Made by a program: the position numbers and the translations under genes
Shown: in pieces, positions 36,101 to 48,275 of the stretch
Numbering within the stretch: position 1 is the first letter of the stretch
How the letters are laid out: each line of letters begins with the position of its first letter
Notes under the pieces: model-generated
What the model was told of the DNA's origin: nothing
Database searches by the model: none
What the model saw: only the letters and a program-made list of their open reading frames with translations
Assembly: GCA_028622995.1 (NCBI GenBank)
Contig: JAJQJQ010000068.1
Span: 788,817 to 852,816 of the forward strand
Direction of reading: 5' to 3'
Origin: Panagrolaimus kolymaensis
Taxonomy: Eukaryota > Nematoda > Chromadorea > Rhabditida > Panagrolaimidae
Length of the DNA stretch: 64,000 nt

Positions 36101-36829
36101 GGCATATGGATTGGTTATAGCGAGAATGAATTTTGTTTCCTATAAAATATTGATTAAATGTACTTAGAAGTAGTGTTAAATTACCGACCGACCGACAAAA
36201 AAGTCGGTAAATTCAGAAAATTGTCGGTATGGAAATTGCTCCCGGTCGATAAAGTCGGTAAAAAGTCGGTATAAAAATATGGTCGGTCGGTAAATCGGTC
36301 GGTATAAAAAATTTTTTCGAGTTAAAAATTAGAAAAAACTTTCAGTTTTTAGTCAAAAATACATTTTTTTAAATGCTAAAGTGATAATAACATCAAAAAA
36401 TTAGTATTTCTATTAACTTTTTAAGAAAAACAAATCTTAATAAGAACTTGAGAAAAAAATGTCGGTATAAAATTTTGTCGGTCGGTAAAGTCGGTAAAAT
36501 GTCGGTATAAAAAAACGGTCGGTCGGTAAATCGGTCGGTAAAAAGTCGGTCGGTAAGTCGGTAAATACCGACTTTTCGGTCGGTAATTTAACACTACTTA
36601 GAAGCATAAAAAGGAAAAAACTACTTACTTTTTTAATATTGTTAGATATATTAAGTTTAAAATTAATAGAACAATCATCTGTCATTGGTTGAGGAAAATT
36701 TGGGGACTCAAAAAATACAATTTCACCCATTTCAAGCTCAAAAATAATATTCGTGGATGTGCAAATTTCATTGCTTCTTGCATTTTGAAACAACAAAAAA
36801 AGTAACAAAAAGATACTTTGAAAAATCAT
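33135..36829 (-). CDS. CUB-like secreted protein gene 3 (C-terminal anchor exon not found)
   Basis: Start Met 36829 opens a signal peptide (MIFQSIFLLLFLLFQNARSN). Exons include 36629-36829 (GEIVFFESPNFPQ...DDC), 35736-36139, 35205-about 35692, about 34750-34872, 34424-34668, about 34273-34375, about 34120-34211, about 33782-33897, 33501-33733 and 33139-33455. The second CUB-like module shows YKNCKFLFTGPEGYGFKIVF. Its closest relative is gene 4. The last exon ends NEKIYK and can be read either as stopping at TAA (33135-33137) or as splicing at AA|GTAAGT; gene 4 splices there to a stalk and anchor exon. No such exon exists between 32442 and 33130, so this copy has probably lost its anchor and may be secreted or non-functional. 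A 426-bp MITE fills most of intron 1. Confidence 0.68.
36171..36596. mobile_element. hAT-type MITE in intron 1 of CUB-like gene 3
   Basis: 426 bp, inverted ends TAGTGTTAAATTACCGACCG, flanked by an exact 8-bp duplication CTTAGAAG at 36163-36170 and 36597-36604. Both ends carry dense short repeats of GTCGGT, TCGGTCGGTA and GTCGGTATAAAA; the centre is plain AT-rich sequence. The host intron (36140-36628) would be about 55 bp without it, the usual size in this window. Confidence 0.9.
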
Positions 36830-37797
36830 TTGTCAAAAGTCAAAATTAATGAAGAACGAAAATTAAAAATCCAAAAAAGCAAATATGAGAATAAATTTTT
36901 TTAAATGTGCATTAAATATGGTGCTAGAATTTAACTATTATAGCGCTTAAAAATAACTTATCTTTGAAAATATTTTTCTTAGACACCTCGAGAACTTATA
37001 CGAGTTTTTAAGCATAAAAGTAAAGGCTTATAAGTTATAACGTTCACAATGAAAAATTTTGAACAATTTTTTTTAAGTAACGTAAGATTATTTTTGTTAA
37101 TCCTTTTTTATACTACAAATTTTAGAAAGAAGAAAAGTTTAAATTAAAGCTCAGCGAAAATAAAAGAAGAAAAAAACAGATTAGGTTTGAGGATTGGATT
37201 GTTGATACCTTCATGGTTATTTTCGACTATCACCAAGATGTCGCATGACAAGCTTAGTACTGGGAGAGGTTAAAGAAGTAACACCTTTAGTTGAGTATGA
37301 CATGGAATGCAACATTTCATTATGTTCATTCAACATGATAACAACTTTTATAAACAATGCAAGATAAAACGGAGATAGAAAATTACCTACAGCAGCAATC
37401 GAAGTTCACCAAGAGTTTATTTAATTCCTTTTATTTAATCAAGATGGACAATAACAAAAATGAGCACAGCTCAGTGACGACACAAAAGTGATGATGATAA
37501 AAACAATAAAATGATGAAATGAAGGAAAAGCAAAATAGGCATAAGGAGGCACAACGCCAGCGGAAATGAGCAGCATTAAATGTTTGATTGAATGAAGCAA
37601 TGAGCTATGCGACTAAGATGATTGTCAATAAAAGTGCCAAAAATGATATTATTAAAACATTGTTACCATTATTATCCGGTTTATACAAGCAAAAAAAGTT
37701 TGAAACAAAACTTCGGAAAATCTTAATTAAAAAGAAAAACTCGTTACAAAATAAGGACTTTTATGTAAAATAAAAATTAATTTAAAAAATTTTATTG
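36830..37797. other. Intergenic, no gene seen
   Basis: Upstream of CUB-like gene 3 and downstream of the F-box-like gene. Less T-rich than most deserts here, but the plus-strand ORF at 37588-37773 has no family resemblance or splice partners. Confidence 0.45.
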
Positions 37798-39199
37798 AAC
37801 ATTACGTTGAGAAACAGCACAAAATTTGAAAGTGAATCCCTCATGAATTACAAATTCTTTAGTAATAAAACTTTTTCCATCTTTTTCTTGAACTTTTACA
37901 TTTGGGGTTTGGTGCGCTTGATTAATAAACTAAAAATAAATATGATTTTTTTTTGAGAACACGAGTATTCACTTACCCATTGACATCGTTCATCACAAAT
38001 TCCATTAAATTCGATGGTTCCTTTAACATTTAATAGAATATCTTTAAAAATGTTTGAATCCATTTTGGATAAATCAATATAAGGATGAATATAAAATCCA
38101 AAATAAATATTAAGAGATTTAAGATTTGGAAAATATCGTCCAATAAAGTTTAATAGTTCACAAAAAGTGGCAGGATGTAAATGAAAATGTTTTAGGTGAT
38201 TTTTGATTGAAAGTTTTTCAGCCTTGCAAATAGAATAACTAAAAAAAGGAAAATTTAATTATAATAAAAAGTTGAGAAATAACACTGACTTTTTTAACCG
38301 TAATCTATCAAATTCAAAGTCTTCGAAAATGATTTCACATTTCGATGGTGAATGAATAGGAAAATCCTAAATTTAATAAATTATAATTGGGATCAGTGTG
38401 AAGCTTTTTTTTGTCTCCGGAGGTGGATGCGGGTCACACTTATTGGGATCACTTATTTTCTTTAGCCTGGAATTAACTAAGCCACTTTTTTGGTGTGTTT
38501 TTTTATTGGAAAAAATATACGAGAAGCTTCAAAGATAAAAACATATCTTCCATTGGGACAAAATAAGGTAAACATGGCAGCCATAAATGGGGTAAAAAAA
38601 ATGGTTCATTTAAAAGTTAAAAAACTTACAAAAAAGGTGGAAGAATTGATTTTAAAAGTTTGAATGTTTTTATTCTTAAATAAAATAAAATTTAAACTTT
38701 TGGGAAAATAATTGCAATATTTTCCAAAAATGAAAGTTGTGATATCTAAAATTTATGGATTCAGCAACAACGATGGCTTCAATTTTATGGCAACACTTAC
38801 CATAACTTAGAAGTTTCTTAAAATTATGTTTTTCGATAACAGAACAACTTGGCCAAAGGCTGATTTTTAATTCATTGATTGAGGAACAAATAAATTTTTG
38901 AGAAATATTAAACAATTTCGAATCAAAAAGCATATAAAAATGCATGGTTTTTCTAGGCTAAAAAATATTTTAAAGTAAAACTCTGCCACAAAAAAATCAC
39001 TTACTGCATAATTAATTTCCAAATCAATTCGATTTCCACTAATTTCTATATTATGTTTTGGTAAACCAAAAAGTTTCATAACAATTTTACAGGATTCTTT
39101 TGAAGCTAAGATAAATTTTAGCATCCATTTTTCAGCGGAAAACTTTTCACTTGCTTTAATAAAAATCTCAAAAATGATATCATTATTGAGACCAGGCAT
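37798..39199 (-). CDS. F-box-like protein, nematode-expanded family
   Basis: Start Met 39199. Exon 1 (39005-39199) reads MPGLNNDIIFEIFIKA...LKFILASKESCKIVMKLF, the pattern of an F-box (start at L..DI..EIF, conserved hydrophobic helices). Further exons: 38801-38957, about 38630-38745, about 38291-38366, about 37978-38240 and 37798-37930, giving a protein of roughly 310 residues that ends EFVIHEGFTFKFCAVSQRNV. After the F-box comes a repetitive region with LRR-like spacing (YFPNLKSLNIYFGF). F-box proteins recruit substrates to SCF ubiquitin ligases; whether this divergent one does is unknown. It sits between CUB-like genes 3 and 4 and is related to the broken gene at 43507-48275. Confidence 0.6.
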
Positions 39200-39361
39200 T
39201 TTGGTTGTGGAATAAATTAAAGAAAGAAAGTTATTAAAGAGCAAACGAAAGAAAGAAAGAAAAATTCCAACTTACATTAATTTGCTTTTTTTGGCACAAC
39301 ATAGAGAGGAGAAATAAAAATGGGGTCAACTTCATTAGAAAAAAATTGTCCTTTAAAAAAA

Positions 39362-39417
39362 ATCGATAAGAAAAAATCGATAAGAAAAAATCGATAAGAA
39401 AAAATCGATAAGAAAAA
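39362..39417. repeat. Tandem repeat, 14-bp unit x 4
   Basis: Four consecutive copies of ATCGATAAGAAAAA lie between the F-box-like gene and the 3' end of CUB-like gene 4. They look like a short minisatellite; ATCGATA resembles a GATA or DRE-type site, but no function is claimed. Confidence 0.85.
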
Positions 39418-39575
39418 AAGATAAATAATGGATTTTCTCACACCCTTTTGTTCAAAATGTTTCTTCTTTCCAAGGCAGTTTGGATTAAAAAAAATTATTT
39501 ATTAATGCTTTTATCGATATTTACACCTCTATGGGTTTTGTTTAGGCATATCAGACGATTGAAATTAAGAATTAT

Positions 39576-42500
39576 TTAAAAATTAATTAAAGATAAAATA
39601 ACAACGAATAAATTTAAATTATAAAAAATACTGTTATTTGCTGAAGTTTCGAAATCAGTTGTTGTTGTCGTTAATAATGTTTGGTGAGAGGTAATTGGAG
39701 TTACTTCAGAATAAGCAGGAAATGTTTCCAAATAAATTAGGTAATAACTTCCTAATTTTGGATTATCACCAACTGCAACATAATAAAAATACACGGTTGC
39801 ATTTGAAATAGTCATTATTTGTCCTTTGTGAGAGATGCTAAAGAAATTAATAAATATTATTAATGAACCGAAGAAAAAAAATCATTCATGCTGAATTTTG
39901 AAAATGAGAAAATTGAATTTTTTGAAACTTTGCGAAAATCAACAACTCTTTTTTTAATTATTGAAATTTATTACTTATATCGCTTATCATTGACCATAAA
40001 ATATAAATCCCAATAATCGTTTGTAAGGACTTCCATTACGGATAGTTTTAAAATTACATTCATTTTTACATTATAAATTGCTAATGGCGGCTGTAAATCA
40101 GATGGAGAAGATCCATTCAAGTACAAATATCCATCAAATCCAGGACTAGCAACAACAGATATATCCGATGTGGTTAGTTCAAAACTATTTAAACCCGCAG
40201 ACACACTATACTCAATTAAAATTGATGCATTGGGTGGGATTACAATAGAATAAACTCTTCCATATACTATAATATTTTTCAAATGAATTGCTGAAGAAGA
40301 ACTAAAATAAAGAAGTTAATTTAATAACACATTTAAGACATAATTACAAAATCGGTAAAAAAATTACAAAATTTCAGATTTTACATACTTGAATTCAAAA
40401 ATTAATTTTTCCTTTTTAAAGCCAGAATATAATTTCACTGTGTTATTCGTAGCGCTAGTCCAAACCCGTGTTATGTAAGCTATATAAATTTCGGGGTAAG
40501 TCAAAATAAAAATAGTGCAAGGATTTATATTGTTTGAAATGCCAACCATTGGCGAAAATGGGGCTGTTATACTTAAGGAAAAAATATTTGTTTTAAAAAA
40601 GCATCCATCGGTATTATCTAAAATTTATTATACATATATTTATTTTAATACTCTTCTTTAACAAAAGAATAATACAATTGGATGGTTTAAATAATAAATA
40701 ACCATAATATTGAGAATATTCAAATTCGTCGATTATAATCGCAAGCTCTTCTTTTCCTGTGTCACAATAAAATTCTGTGCTCGTGGATTCAATAAAGCTA
40801 AAATGTTTTTTCTCCTTATATTTCTTGCTATATTTGATTTTAATTAGGTGAATCGATTAAATAAAATGTGCGTTTTTGGCATTCGAATAGCGCCATAATT
40901 TTGACATGCAACTGCAGCTACTAAATTTGCTGGAAAAAAAAGCGCCACGAATCTTAAAATTAACCATACTTACCAATTTTTAAAATTATATTTAAATGTC
41001 AAAGTTTCGTTATTATAAAAGGTTAATTGTGACGTATCAAAATTCAAGAAAATTTCGATTGTAGCGTTGTGATCAATCTAAAAGGCTATTTTTAAGAACA
41101 TGGAGTGGTGCGCCTTTTACAAATGCAATGAAGAAAAAAAACTCACAAGCTCTTGCGACATATTTATTTTAATTAATTCATCAGAAAAAAAATCGGCGAT
41201 AGAAATACCGTACATGGGATTTTGTTTAGTTAAAATGACTTTTGCTTTAATTGTTGGTGCTATAGTTTTTTTTAAAACTATTATTTAATTAGAAATGCTT
41301 CAATTTAAGCTTACGATCAATGGTATCGAGTTCAATATGAAATTTTCTCACCATACAAGAAGGATAGGTATTCGCCAGTAAGAAATTGTTATTCGTAGGT
41401 AACAAATATGCAAATATTCTTTGATCTTGAGCATTTTCTTTGGAATTAATCACGGTTGAATTGTTTGATGTCACTTTAAAATCATCCGAAATTTCATTGT
41501 AACTTTCAGGAAGGGATAATGTAATTTTTATAAGCTTAGTTAAGCAATTTACATCAGAAAGAATCTGTAATTATAATTATAAAAAAACTCGATTAATTTC
41601 ATTTAAAAAAAAGTAATTAACCGTAAAATTGCATTGTAAATTACTACAGTAAATAGAAAAAGTATCATCACTATCATCAATTATATCTACTAACCGATAA
41701 TTCGTCGCTTCTAAACAATTTACTTTAAATTTTTGCTTTGAACACTGACAATCTGTAAAATAATTCAAATAAAAACTTTAGTCTTAATTTAATTTTTATT
41801 CTGATATTTTATTGCACCTCGACTTCATAAATAAAGTAAAGAGCATGAGTCGTCGAGAACAAAATCTCGCCGATCGCTGGTGCGTGCAAAGAAAATGTCT
41901 CTATTTTTTTATCTCTTGGGATTTTACACTCGAACAAACCTATTTTTAAAAATTGCAATTGAAACCCAAGATAAGAAATGCTTCCATCACTACTAAATTC
42001 AAATTTATAATATTTTACGGTATTATTGTTATTTGCTCTAAAAGCAATATCCTGAGTTAATTGCTTTTCACCATATTCATCAGAATATTTTATATTATCG
42101 ATATTTACTTCAACTTCCATGCTAATTGGTAATGCAATGACTTCGGTGCCAGGGTAAACATACAAATCAAAAAAACATTTTGAATTTGGTGGATATCCAA
42201 TCGAATCTTGTCGAGTAGTTTTCCAAAAAGTTGTAAAGTTTCCAACTTCGGTAATTGAACATTCAGCTTGAACAAAAATGGGATAATTTTTTATAATTGT
42301 TATATACGCTTGTAAAACGCTTGAACCGTTGTTGCCTTTGTTAAATAATATTTTAAGATGATTGTCGATATTGTAATAAGGTTGAAAAAGTTTTACAGAA
42401 ACTTGACTAAAAAAAATAATTTATGAGCAAACTTTATTTCATTTTTCGATACGAGCACTTACTTGGTTAAAACATAACCAGTGCTATTCAACACAGTTAA

Positions 42501-43143
42501 AGTTGCATTTGTAGAAATATTTAATTGATCAAAAACAATTTTAAATCCATATCCTTCTGGACCAATGAAAATCCATTTACAATTATAATCACTTTTAGGC
42601 GGGTCATTATAATAACTCGTTCGAATATACAAAACTTCTGAGTCATCCGTAAATTGATAAGGCTCAATATTGCTAACTGATTCCAATGCGCATGCATCAC
42701 CCCAATTATCAAACAATGCATAACCTTGTAATGGTCCATCGCTTTCATGAGAAAATTTTTGATGTGTAACATTTTCTCTTATTTCAAAACGATTATATCC
42801 TTCATAATTTGGTGGTTGTCCTTTAAAATATTCGTAGGTAATAACCTTCACAAATTTAACCATCTAAAAATTATTTTTTATTATTATAAAAAATTTTTTT
42901 TGACTGAAAAATTGAAAATATAAAATATATTTAAAAACGCACCTTAATATTTGATGGATTTTTCAATTTGAAAATGATTGAACATCGATTTGGAGTCCAA
43001 AAATTAGGAAAATCAGGCGTTTCAAAAAAGCTTATTTCATTTACATCAATTTCTATTATGTGATCAGATGTGCAAATAAGTTTTGCTTTTCCATTTCTTG
43101 TTGGTATAATTACAAGTGATATAAAAATAAACATAAAAAGCAT
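39576..43143 (-). CDS. CUB-like GPI-anchor-type surface protein gene 4
   Basis: Start Met 43143 opens a signal peptide (MLFMFIFISLVIIPTRNGKA). Exon 1 (42943-43143) has ISFFETPDFPN...C; exon 2 (42463-42863) has the second CUB-like module (YNCKWIFIGPEGYGFKIVF). Later exons include about 41930-42408, about 41620-41752, about 41312-41565, about 40388-40617, 39974-40300 and 39576-39838. The penultimate exon ends DKRY-AA at a GTAATA donor and splices in frame to C-ATC-TCT, giving KRYN|ISHKGQ. Reading through instead gives an immediate stop, so splicing decides whether the anchor is present. The last exon has a short Thr-rich linker and a hydrophobic C-terminus (YNLNLFVVILSLINF), as in GPI-anchored proteins. 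It is the best-preserved partner of gene 3. Confidence 0.72.
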
Positions 43144-43618
43144 TTGTCAAAGGAGGAAATTAGAATATTTTTTTTGGTTTTTTAAAAAATCTAAATTTGA
43201 TTGAAACGTTTCAGCTATAATTCTAGCAGCAAAGAACATTAAGTCGCTTATCAATGGCGTCAAAAATAAATTTTCCTGACGCCTTTCGCACTTGATTGAT
43301 TTTTATTTTGCGTAAAAACACTAACTTCAATAATTCAGAATTTTGAGGATGGTTTTCATAAAATAAAAAATTAAATTTTATGTTAATATTTTTTTATAAA
43401 ATTTATAAATCCGGAAAATCAAAAAAAAAAAATAGAAAGATAAAAATGGAGCTTCTCCATCGAAAAAATGGCTTTTATCAAAAAATAAATTAAGCAAATA
43501 AATTTTTTATAAAGTTTTTAAACATAAACAACGAAGGTGTGGAACATAATGACAAATTTTTGCAGTAATAGCATAAAATTTAAAAAATAAACCTTCATGA
43601 ATTTCAACCACTGCAGGA

Positions 43619-44072
43619 CAACCCTGTAAGCCAACCGTCATTTTCGACGGTTACCACCGTCTTTTGACGGTTTTGACCGTCAATTTTTTTTTTCCAAAAA
43701 CTCAAGATTATTGATAAATAAGCTATGGAGATTATTGCTGCTCTATTTTTTATAGTTGAAACCTATTTCAGAGCCTGACGGTCTCCACCGTCAACTGACG
43801 GTCGCCACCGTCAAGAGACGGTTGAAACCGACGATGCGCATTTTAGTTATGAATTTTTTTTTAAGGTTTCAAAATGATTTTTAACATTGAAAAAATATTA
43901 TAAAAGCTAATTTCAAGCAATGATTAACGAGTTTTTTCCAATTCAATTCATTATTAATATCAAAAATGCACAAAAAATGTGAAATACATGTAAATTTTTT
44001 TTCTGTTTTTGTTTATTATTTTATTTTTATTTTTTTAATGCAAGATTATTTTGAACATATAAAAATGAAATA
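43619..44072 (+). repeat. Left terminal inverted repeat of hAT copy 2
   Basis: Same as 8042-8495, with the two GACGGT/ACCGTC clusters in the outer half. Confidence 0.93.
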
Positions 44073-44230
44073 CAAATATATATTATTTTTAGATTATAAT
44101 ATTGTTTTACCATCATTAAAAAACAAAAAATTGTTATTATAAATATGTATGTATGAGAAATATTTAAAAAATTTAAGAGTTTGGAGAAAGTTTAACTTAA
44201 AAAACCATTAGAAAATAATTATAACAATGT

Positions 44231-46734
44231 TTAAACGTCCATAACTTCAGGTTCTTCTTCTTCAATTATAACAGGCAAAAAAGGAGCATACTTTTTTTTA
44301 AATTTTTCCATATTCTTCATCTTTATCAACATACTCACAGTTTCTGGTGATAAAGATCCACGTAACTTCGTCGCGGTCCTTCCCAATAAAGAAAAAACCC
44401 TTTCGCTTGCGGCACTGCTTGTGATGCACAGAACTTTTCTAGCTAGGATAGCAATATGAGGAAATACTTTAGCGTTTGCTTTCCAAAATTCAATTGCGTC
44501 GGCATAATTGTAAACAATGCTGTTTGATCTCAAGTCAAGGTAGTTCTCAACCTCAACATCGGTTGGATAAGTTACAATTGTTTGTCGATGCTGAGTAAAA
44601 GGGGAAGGAGGAGCCGCTGCATATGGATCTTCTACCGATTCATCATTGCTAACTTTATGAACCCATTTCTTTAAAGTTTCTATGGCCTGTAAAACATTTA
44701 TTATTCCTATCAAAATTTATTATAATATAGTTTACCGAAGGGATAGAAATTTGTGGAATTTCAAGAATCTTATCTTTGTTTAGTGGATCGAGCAGCAAAC
44801 CCAAAATATAGTAGTCAGATTTTGCAAATAATGTTAATTGATAATCAACGACTTTCAAAGCAGCTTGGGCCATCGCTTTTCGATCAGCATTATCATCTTC
44901 AATTTGGTCGACAAAAAATTGTCTTAAACGATAATATTCAATATAGACTTTGTTTATTGTTGGAGAAGTTTCAGACTAAAATTTTAGTTATATGAAAAAT
45001 TCAGAATGAACATAGGGAAGTAAGTAAAAGACATACTTGGAAAAGAGTAACTGCGTCTTTAATCGGTTCTAACAATTCTGTATATGATTTTAAAAGAGGC
45101 AAGGTTGAACGATATTCTTGAAGTGCTTCTCGATAAACATATCGACCATTAGCAGAATAGCTATAAAGTTTAGTATTAATTAAATCCATTTGTTGTTGAT
45201 TTAATTTGGTTAAGCTTTCTATTGAGCGGAAACGGGACAACCAGCGGGTTTCAGTGAATTTGAATAAAGAGCCACCAGCTTTTGATATTTTGTTTTTTAA
45301 CCAAGGTCGAGAGCTAAAATAACAAAAATAAATAAATATTAAATAGCTTTTATGATGGCTTACTTCACTCCCTTGATTATTTTCATTGACATATCCAATT
45401 TTTTTTCAATTAATGTTAATCTTTCACGAGTAGTAACATCTAATTGAAATTCTGCTGGCAAGTAGTTATTTTTATATGGGCATACGGCCCTTTTGCTGAG
45501 TAAGTTCAACAAATGGCAAGTATCATTCAAACGAGTGTATTCATTCAATGCTCTTACGATATTACTTCCCTGATCACTCGTAATTACAATATTATTCTTT
45601 AAAAGTTCCAAAGTAATGCCATGTTTTTCTAAAGTCTGAGTTAAGTCATCCAAGACTTCATGACTTTCTGTGGTTTCGGCAGAAAATTCATGAAAATCCA
45701 AAATCCAATTTTCAATTTGCCTACAATTCAAAAATCAATAATTTATGTTAAAGAATAAAAGAAGAATATTTACCAATCTTCTGTAGTAAAATGGATTGTA
45801 ACTACAAAATACTGAGAACCTTTGGTACCGAAGTCAAGCGTCAATGCAGCTCCAAATTTTTTAACATGATCAAGGATATGCTTTGAAAATTGGGGTTCCA
45901 TTGTTTTGACAAAAGCTTTGCAATAATTTTTAACAGTTTGCCTGGAAGGAATAAAGCCCAAAATTGATGGATCGTTAGCAGGGATCACTTTGTTACGTGC
46001 ACAAGAAATACCATAATCAAAACTGCAAAAAAAAATTTAAAATTTTAGTAAAATATTGGATTGTTTACCCTTCGCGATATATGCTTTCCATCAAGTTTTT
46101 AAGCCCATTATGTTCAACTGTGGAAAATGGGACAACGTCAGTTGCAACCATAAAAGATAATAACTCTGTTAGTTTTAACTTTAAATGAGCTGGCGGTTCA
46201 ACATCTTCTTGATTTTGATTTTGGTGTACATTTTTTTCATGCGAGCTTTAAAAAATTTGTTATAAAAATTTAAGCTATAGTTCATTTTTCACCCACTTTT
46301 TTTTAATACATATTCATTTTATGAGTTTAGATTAATAAATGCCAAATTATAAAAAAGTTTAATCTAATTTTTATATGTAGAGCCTTTTAAAAAAAACGTA
46401 AAAAAATAAATAACAATAAGACAGTAATGAACTCAAAAAAAAGTATTAAAAAAAGTTGGCGCTAAAACGATTGAACCAAGCCCTTTTTAATGTATGCGAC
46501 TTACTATAAAGTTTGACGACTGGTAATAGTTGCGGCAAAAATATACTTGCATTTAACACACGTTACCGCGGCTTCTTCCTTTGTTTCCTTATAAACAATT
46601 TTTTGACATCCAGCATATATTTTTTCTCCGAGTTCAAGGATTCCATTACGAAGCGCTTGCAAAATTTCATTTCTATCGATCGATGTAAGTTTACCTTCGT
46701 AAACTTTATTTCGGCTCCCAGGAGTAAGGCTCAT
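44231..46734 (-). CDS. hAT-family transposase (copy 2), 661 aa, apparently intact
   Basis: Seven exons at the positions of copy 1 plus 35,577: 46505-46734, 46069-46245, 45774-46022, 45364-45720, 45037-45313, 44736-44975 and 44231-44686. The predicted protein is identical to that of copy 1, including the BED-like start, the LTLDFGTKG and VITSDQGSN Asp motifs, TRWLSRFRS and the SAASERVFS dimerisation segment. No stop or frameshift. Because this copy has an intact duplication and intact ends, it is the better candidate for an autonomous element. Confidence 0.93.
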
Positions 46735-47174
46735 TTTAGTTTACCACAATTTTAAAGCAAAATTCATTTACCAAGAATTACTAAATATAAAAAATCAAAA
46801 AATGGCTTTTTTGGCTTTTATAAACAATCGTTATATGCTATTTCGAACAAAATTTATAAAAAGTCATGCTGTCATATGTCGATGCCCTTTTCGAAGGTTG
46901 TTTACAACTTTTAAGAAATTTTATCTTATGTTGATTTTCATTCTAGAAAGAAAAATATCGAAAAATATTTGGTGTTTTATTTTGTCGGCGACTTTTCTTT
47001 TGCACAAAAAAAGGATGTGGATAAACATTTTTGTTTTTCGTCTTATTTATTATTTTCCTTGAAAACTTTTTAAAAGAAAAAAAAACCTTTTAAAGATCCT
47101 TCGACATTTTGATGATATTTATATAGAAGTAAACATGTGGCATAAGGAAAGTGGCGTAATTTTTCGGTCGTTTA

Positions 47175-47628
47175 TATTTCATTTTTATATGTTCAAAATA
47201 ATCTTGCATTAAAAAAATAAAAATAAAATAATAAACAAAAACAGAAAAAAAATTTACATGTATTTCACATTTTTTGTGCATTTTTGATATTAATAATGAA
47301 TTGAATTGGAAAAAACTCGTTAATCATTGCTTGAAATTAGCTTTTATAATATTTTTTCAATGTTAAAAATCATTTTGAAACCTTAAAAAAAAATTCATAA
47401 CTAAAATGCGCATCGTCGGTTTCAACCGTCTCTTGACGGTGGCGACCGTCAGTTGACGGTGGAGACCGTCAGGCTCTGAAATAGGTTTCAACTATAAAAA
47501 ATAGAGCAGCAATAATCTCCATAGCTTATTTATCAATAATCTTGAGTTTTTGGAAAAAAAAAATTGACGGTCAAAACCGTCAAAAGACGGTGGTAACCGT
47601 CGAAAATGACGGTTGGCTTACAGGGTTG
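47175..47628 (-). repeat. Right terminal inverted repeat of hAT copy 2
   Basis: Inverted copy of 43619-44072, ending at the CTGCAGGA duplication. Confidence 0.93.
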
Positions 47629-48275
47629 CTGCAGGATGATGGAATAAAAGCCATTTCCTAAAAAAAACATTAAAAATATGGAACAAAAATGTAAAAACAA
47701 GTTTACATGAAACAATGATCTCGAAGTTTTGAAAATTTGAATATCTCCAAATTGACTTATTAATTCTTCCGTTTCATAACAAATATATGGGTCTTGATTA
47801 TGATAATTTAAAGTTTTGAAATCATAAAATTTTAATATTGTTTTTAAGCTTTAAAAATTAAATAAAAAAATTACCTCCTCCAATTAATTTTTTAAATTCT
47901 TCAGTTAAAATTATTTTTTCTCTTGGCGAATTCCGAATTGTTAATTCATCAATAAAAGAACAAATTCGAGAAAGAAAAAATTTAAATATAAATGAATTAT
48001 ATTCCATCCAAATATGTTTAGATTGTCCAGACTAAAAAAATAAAATAAAATAAATTTTTTGATTTTTTCTTTTATTTAAAAAATTATTTTACCCCATATT
48101 TTATATCAATATCCAACCATTCATATCCAATTTGAATATCTTTTGGAAGAGAAAAATAATTCATAATAAGTTTAAGGGGTTCTTTTCCAGCAAGCATAAA
48201 TTTAATTAAATTTTTTTCATTTTGAATTGTTTTGAGGAAAATTTCATAAAGAATATCTTGATTAATGCTAGGCAT

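Larger units (their letters stand above)
43619..47628 (-). mobile_element. Full-length hAT DNA transposon, copy 2, with 8-bp target duplication
   Basis: Same 4,010-bp element as 8042-12051 and in the same orientation, with inverted repeats at 43619-44072 and 47175-47628. It is flanked by an exact 8-bp duplication, CTGCAGGA, at 43611-43618 and 47629-47636; this fixes both element ends and confirms the hAT superfamily. The insertion is in the last exon of an F-box-like gene. No difference from copy 1 was seen by eye, so at least one copy is very young. Confidence 0.96.
43507..48275 (-). pseudogene. F-box-like gene split by hAT copy 2
   Basis: Start Met 48275, with N-terminus MPSINQDILYEIFLKT...LIKFMLAGKEPLKLIM paralogous to the F-box-like gene at 37798-39199. 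Exons: 48093-48275, about 47882-48031, about 47708-47850, then the last exon from 47659 to 47629, interrupted by the 4-kb transposon, and resuming at 43618 down to 43507. When one 8-bp duplication is ignored, the last exon runs HHPAVVEIHEGLFFKFYAIT, which matches EFVIHEGFTFKFCAVS at the end of the paralogue. The middle region is shorter than in the paralogue. With the transposon in place the C-terminus is lost; a truncated product ending in the inverted repeat remains possible. Confidence 0.75.

Noticed and set aside
37588..37773. Plus-strand ORF upstream of CUB-like gene 3
   Set aside because: Short, Lys-rich, no match, no splice structure.
39362..39417. Regular 14-bp repeats considered as a CRISPR-like array
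   Set aside because: Units are directly adjacent without spacers and this is a eukaryotic genome; a minisatellite fits.
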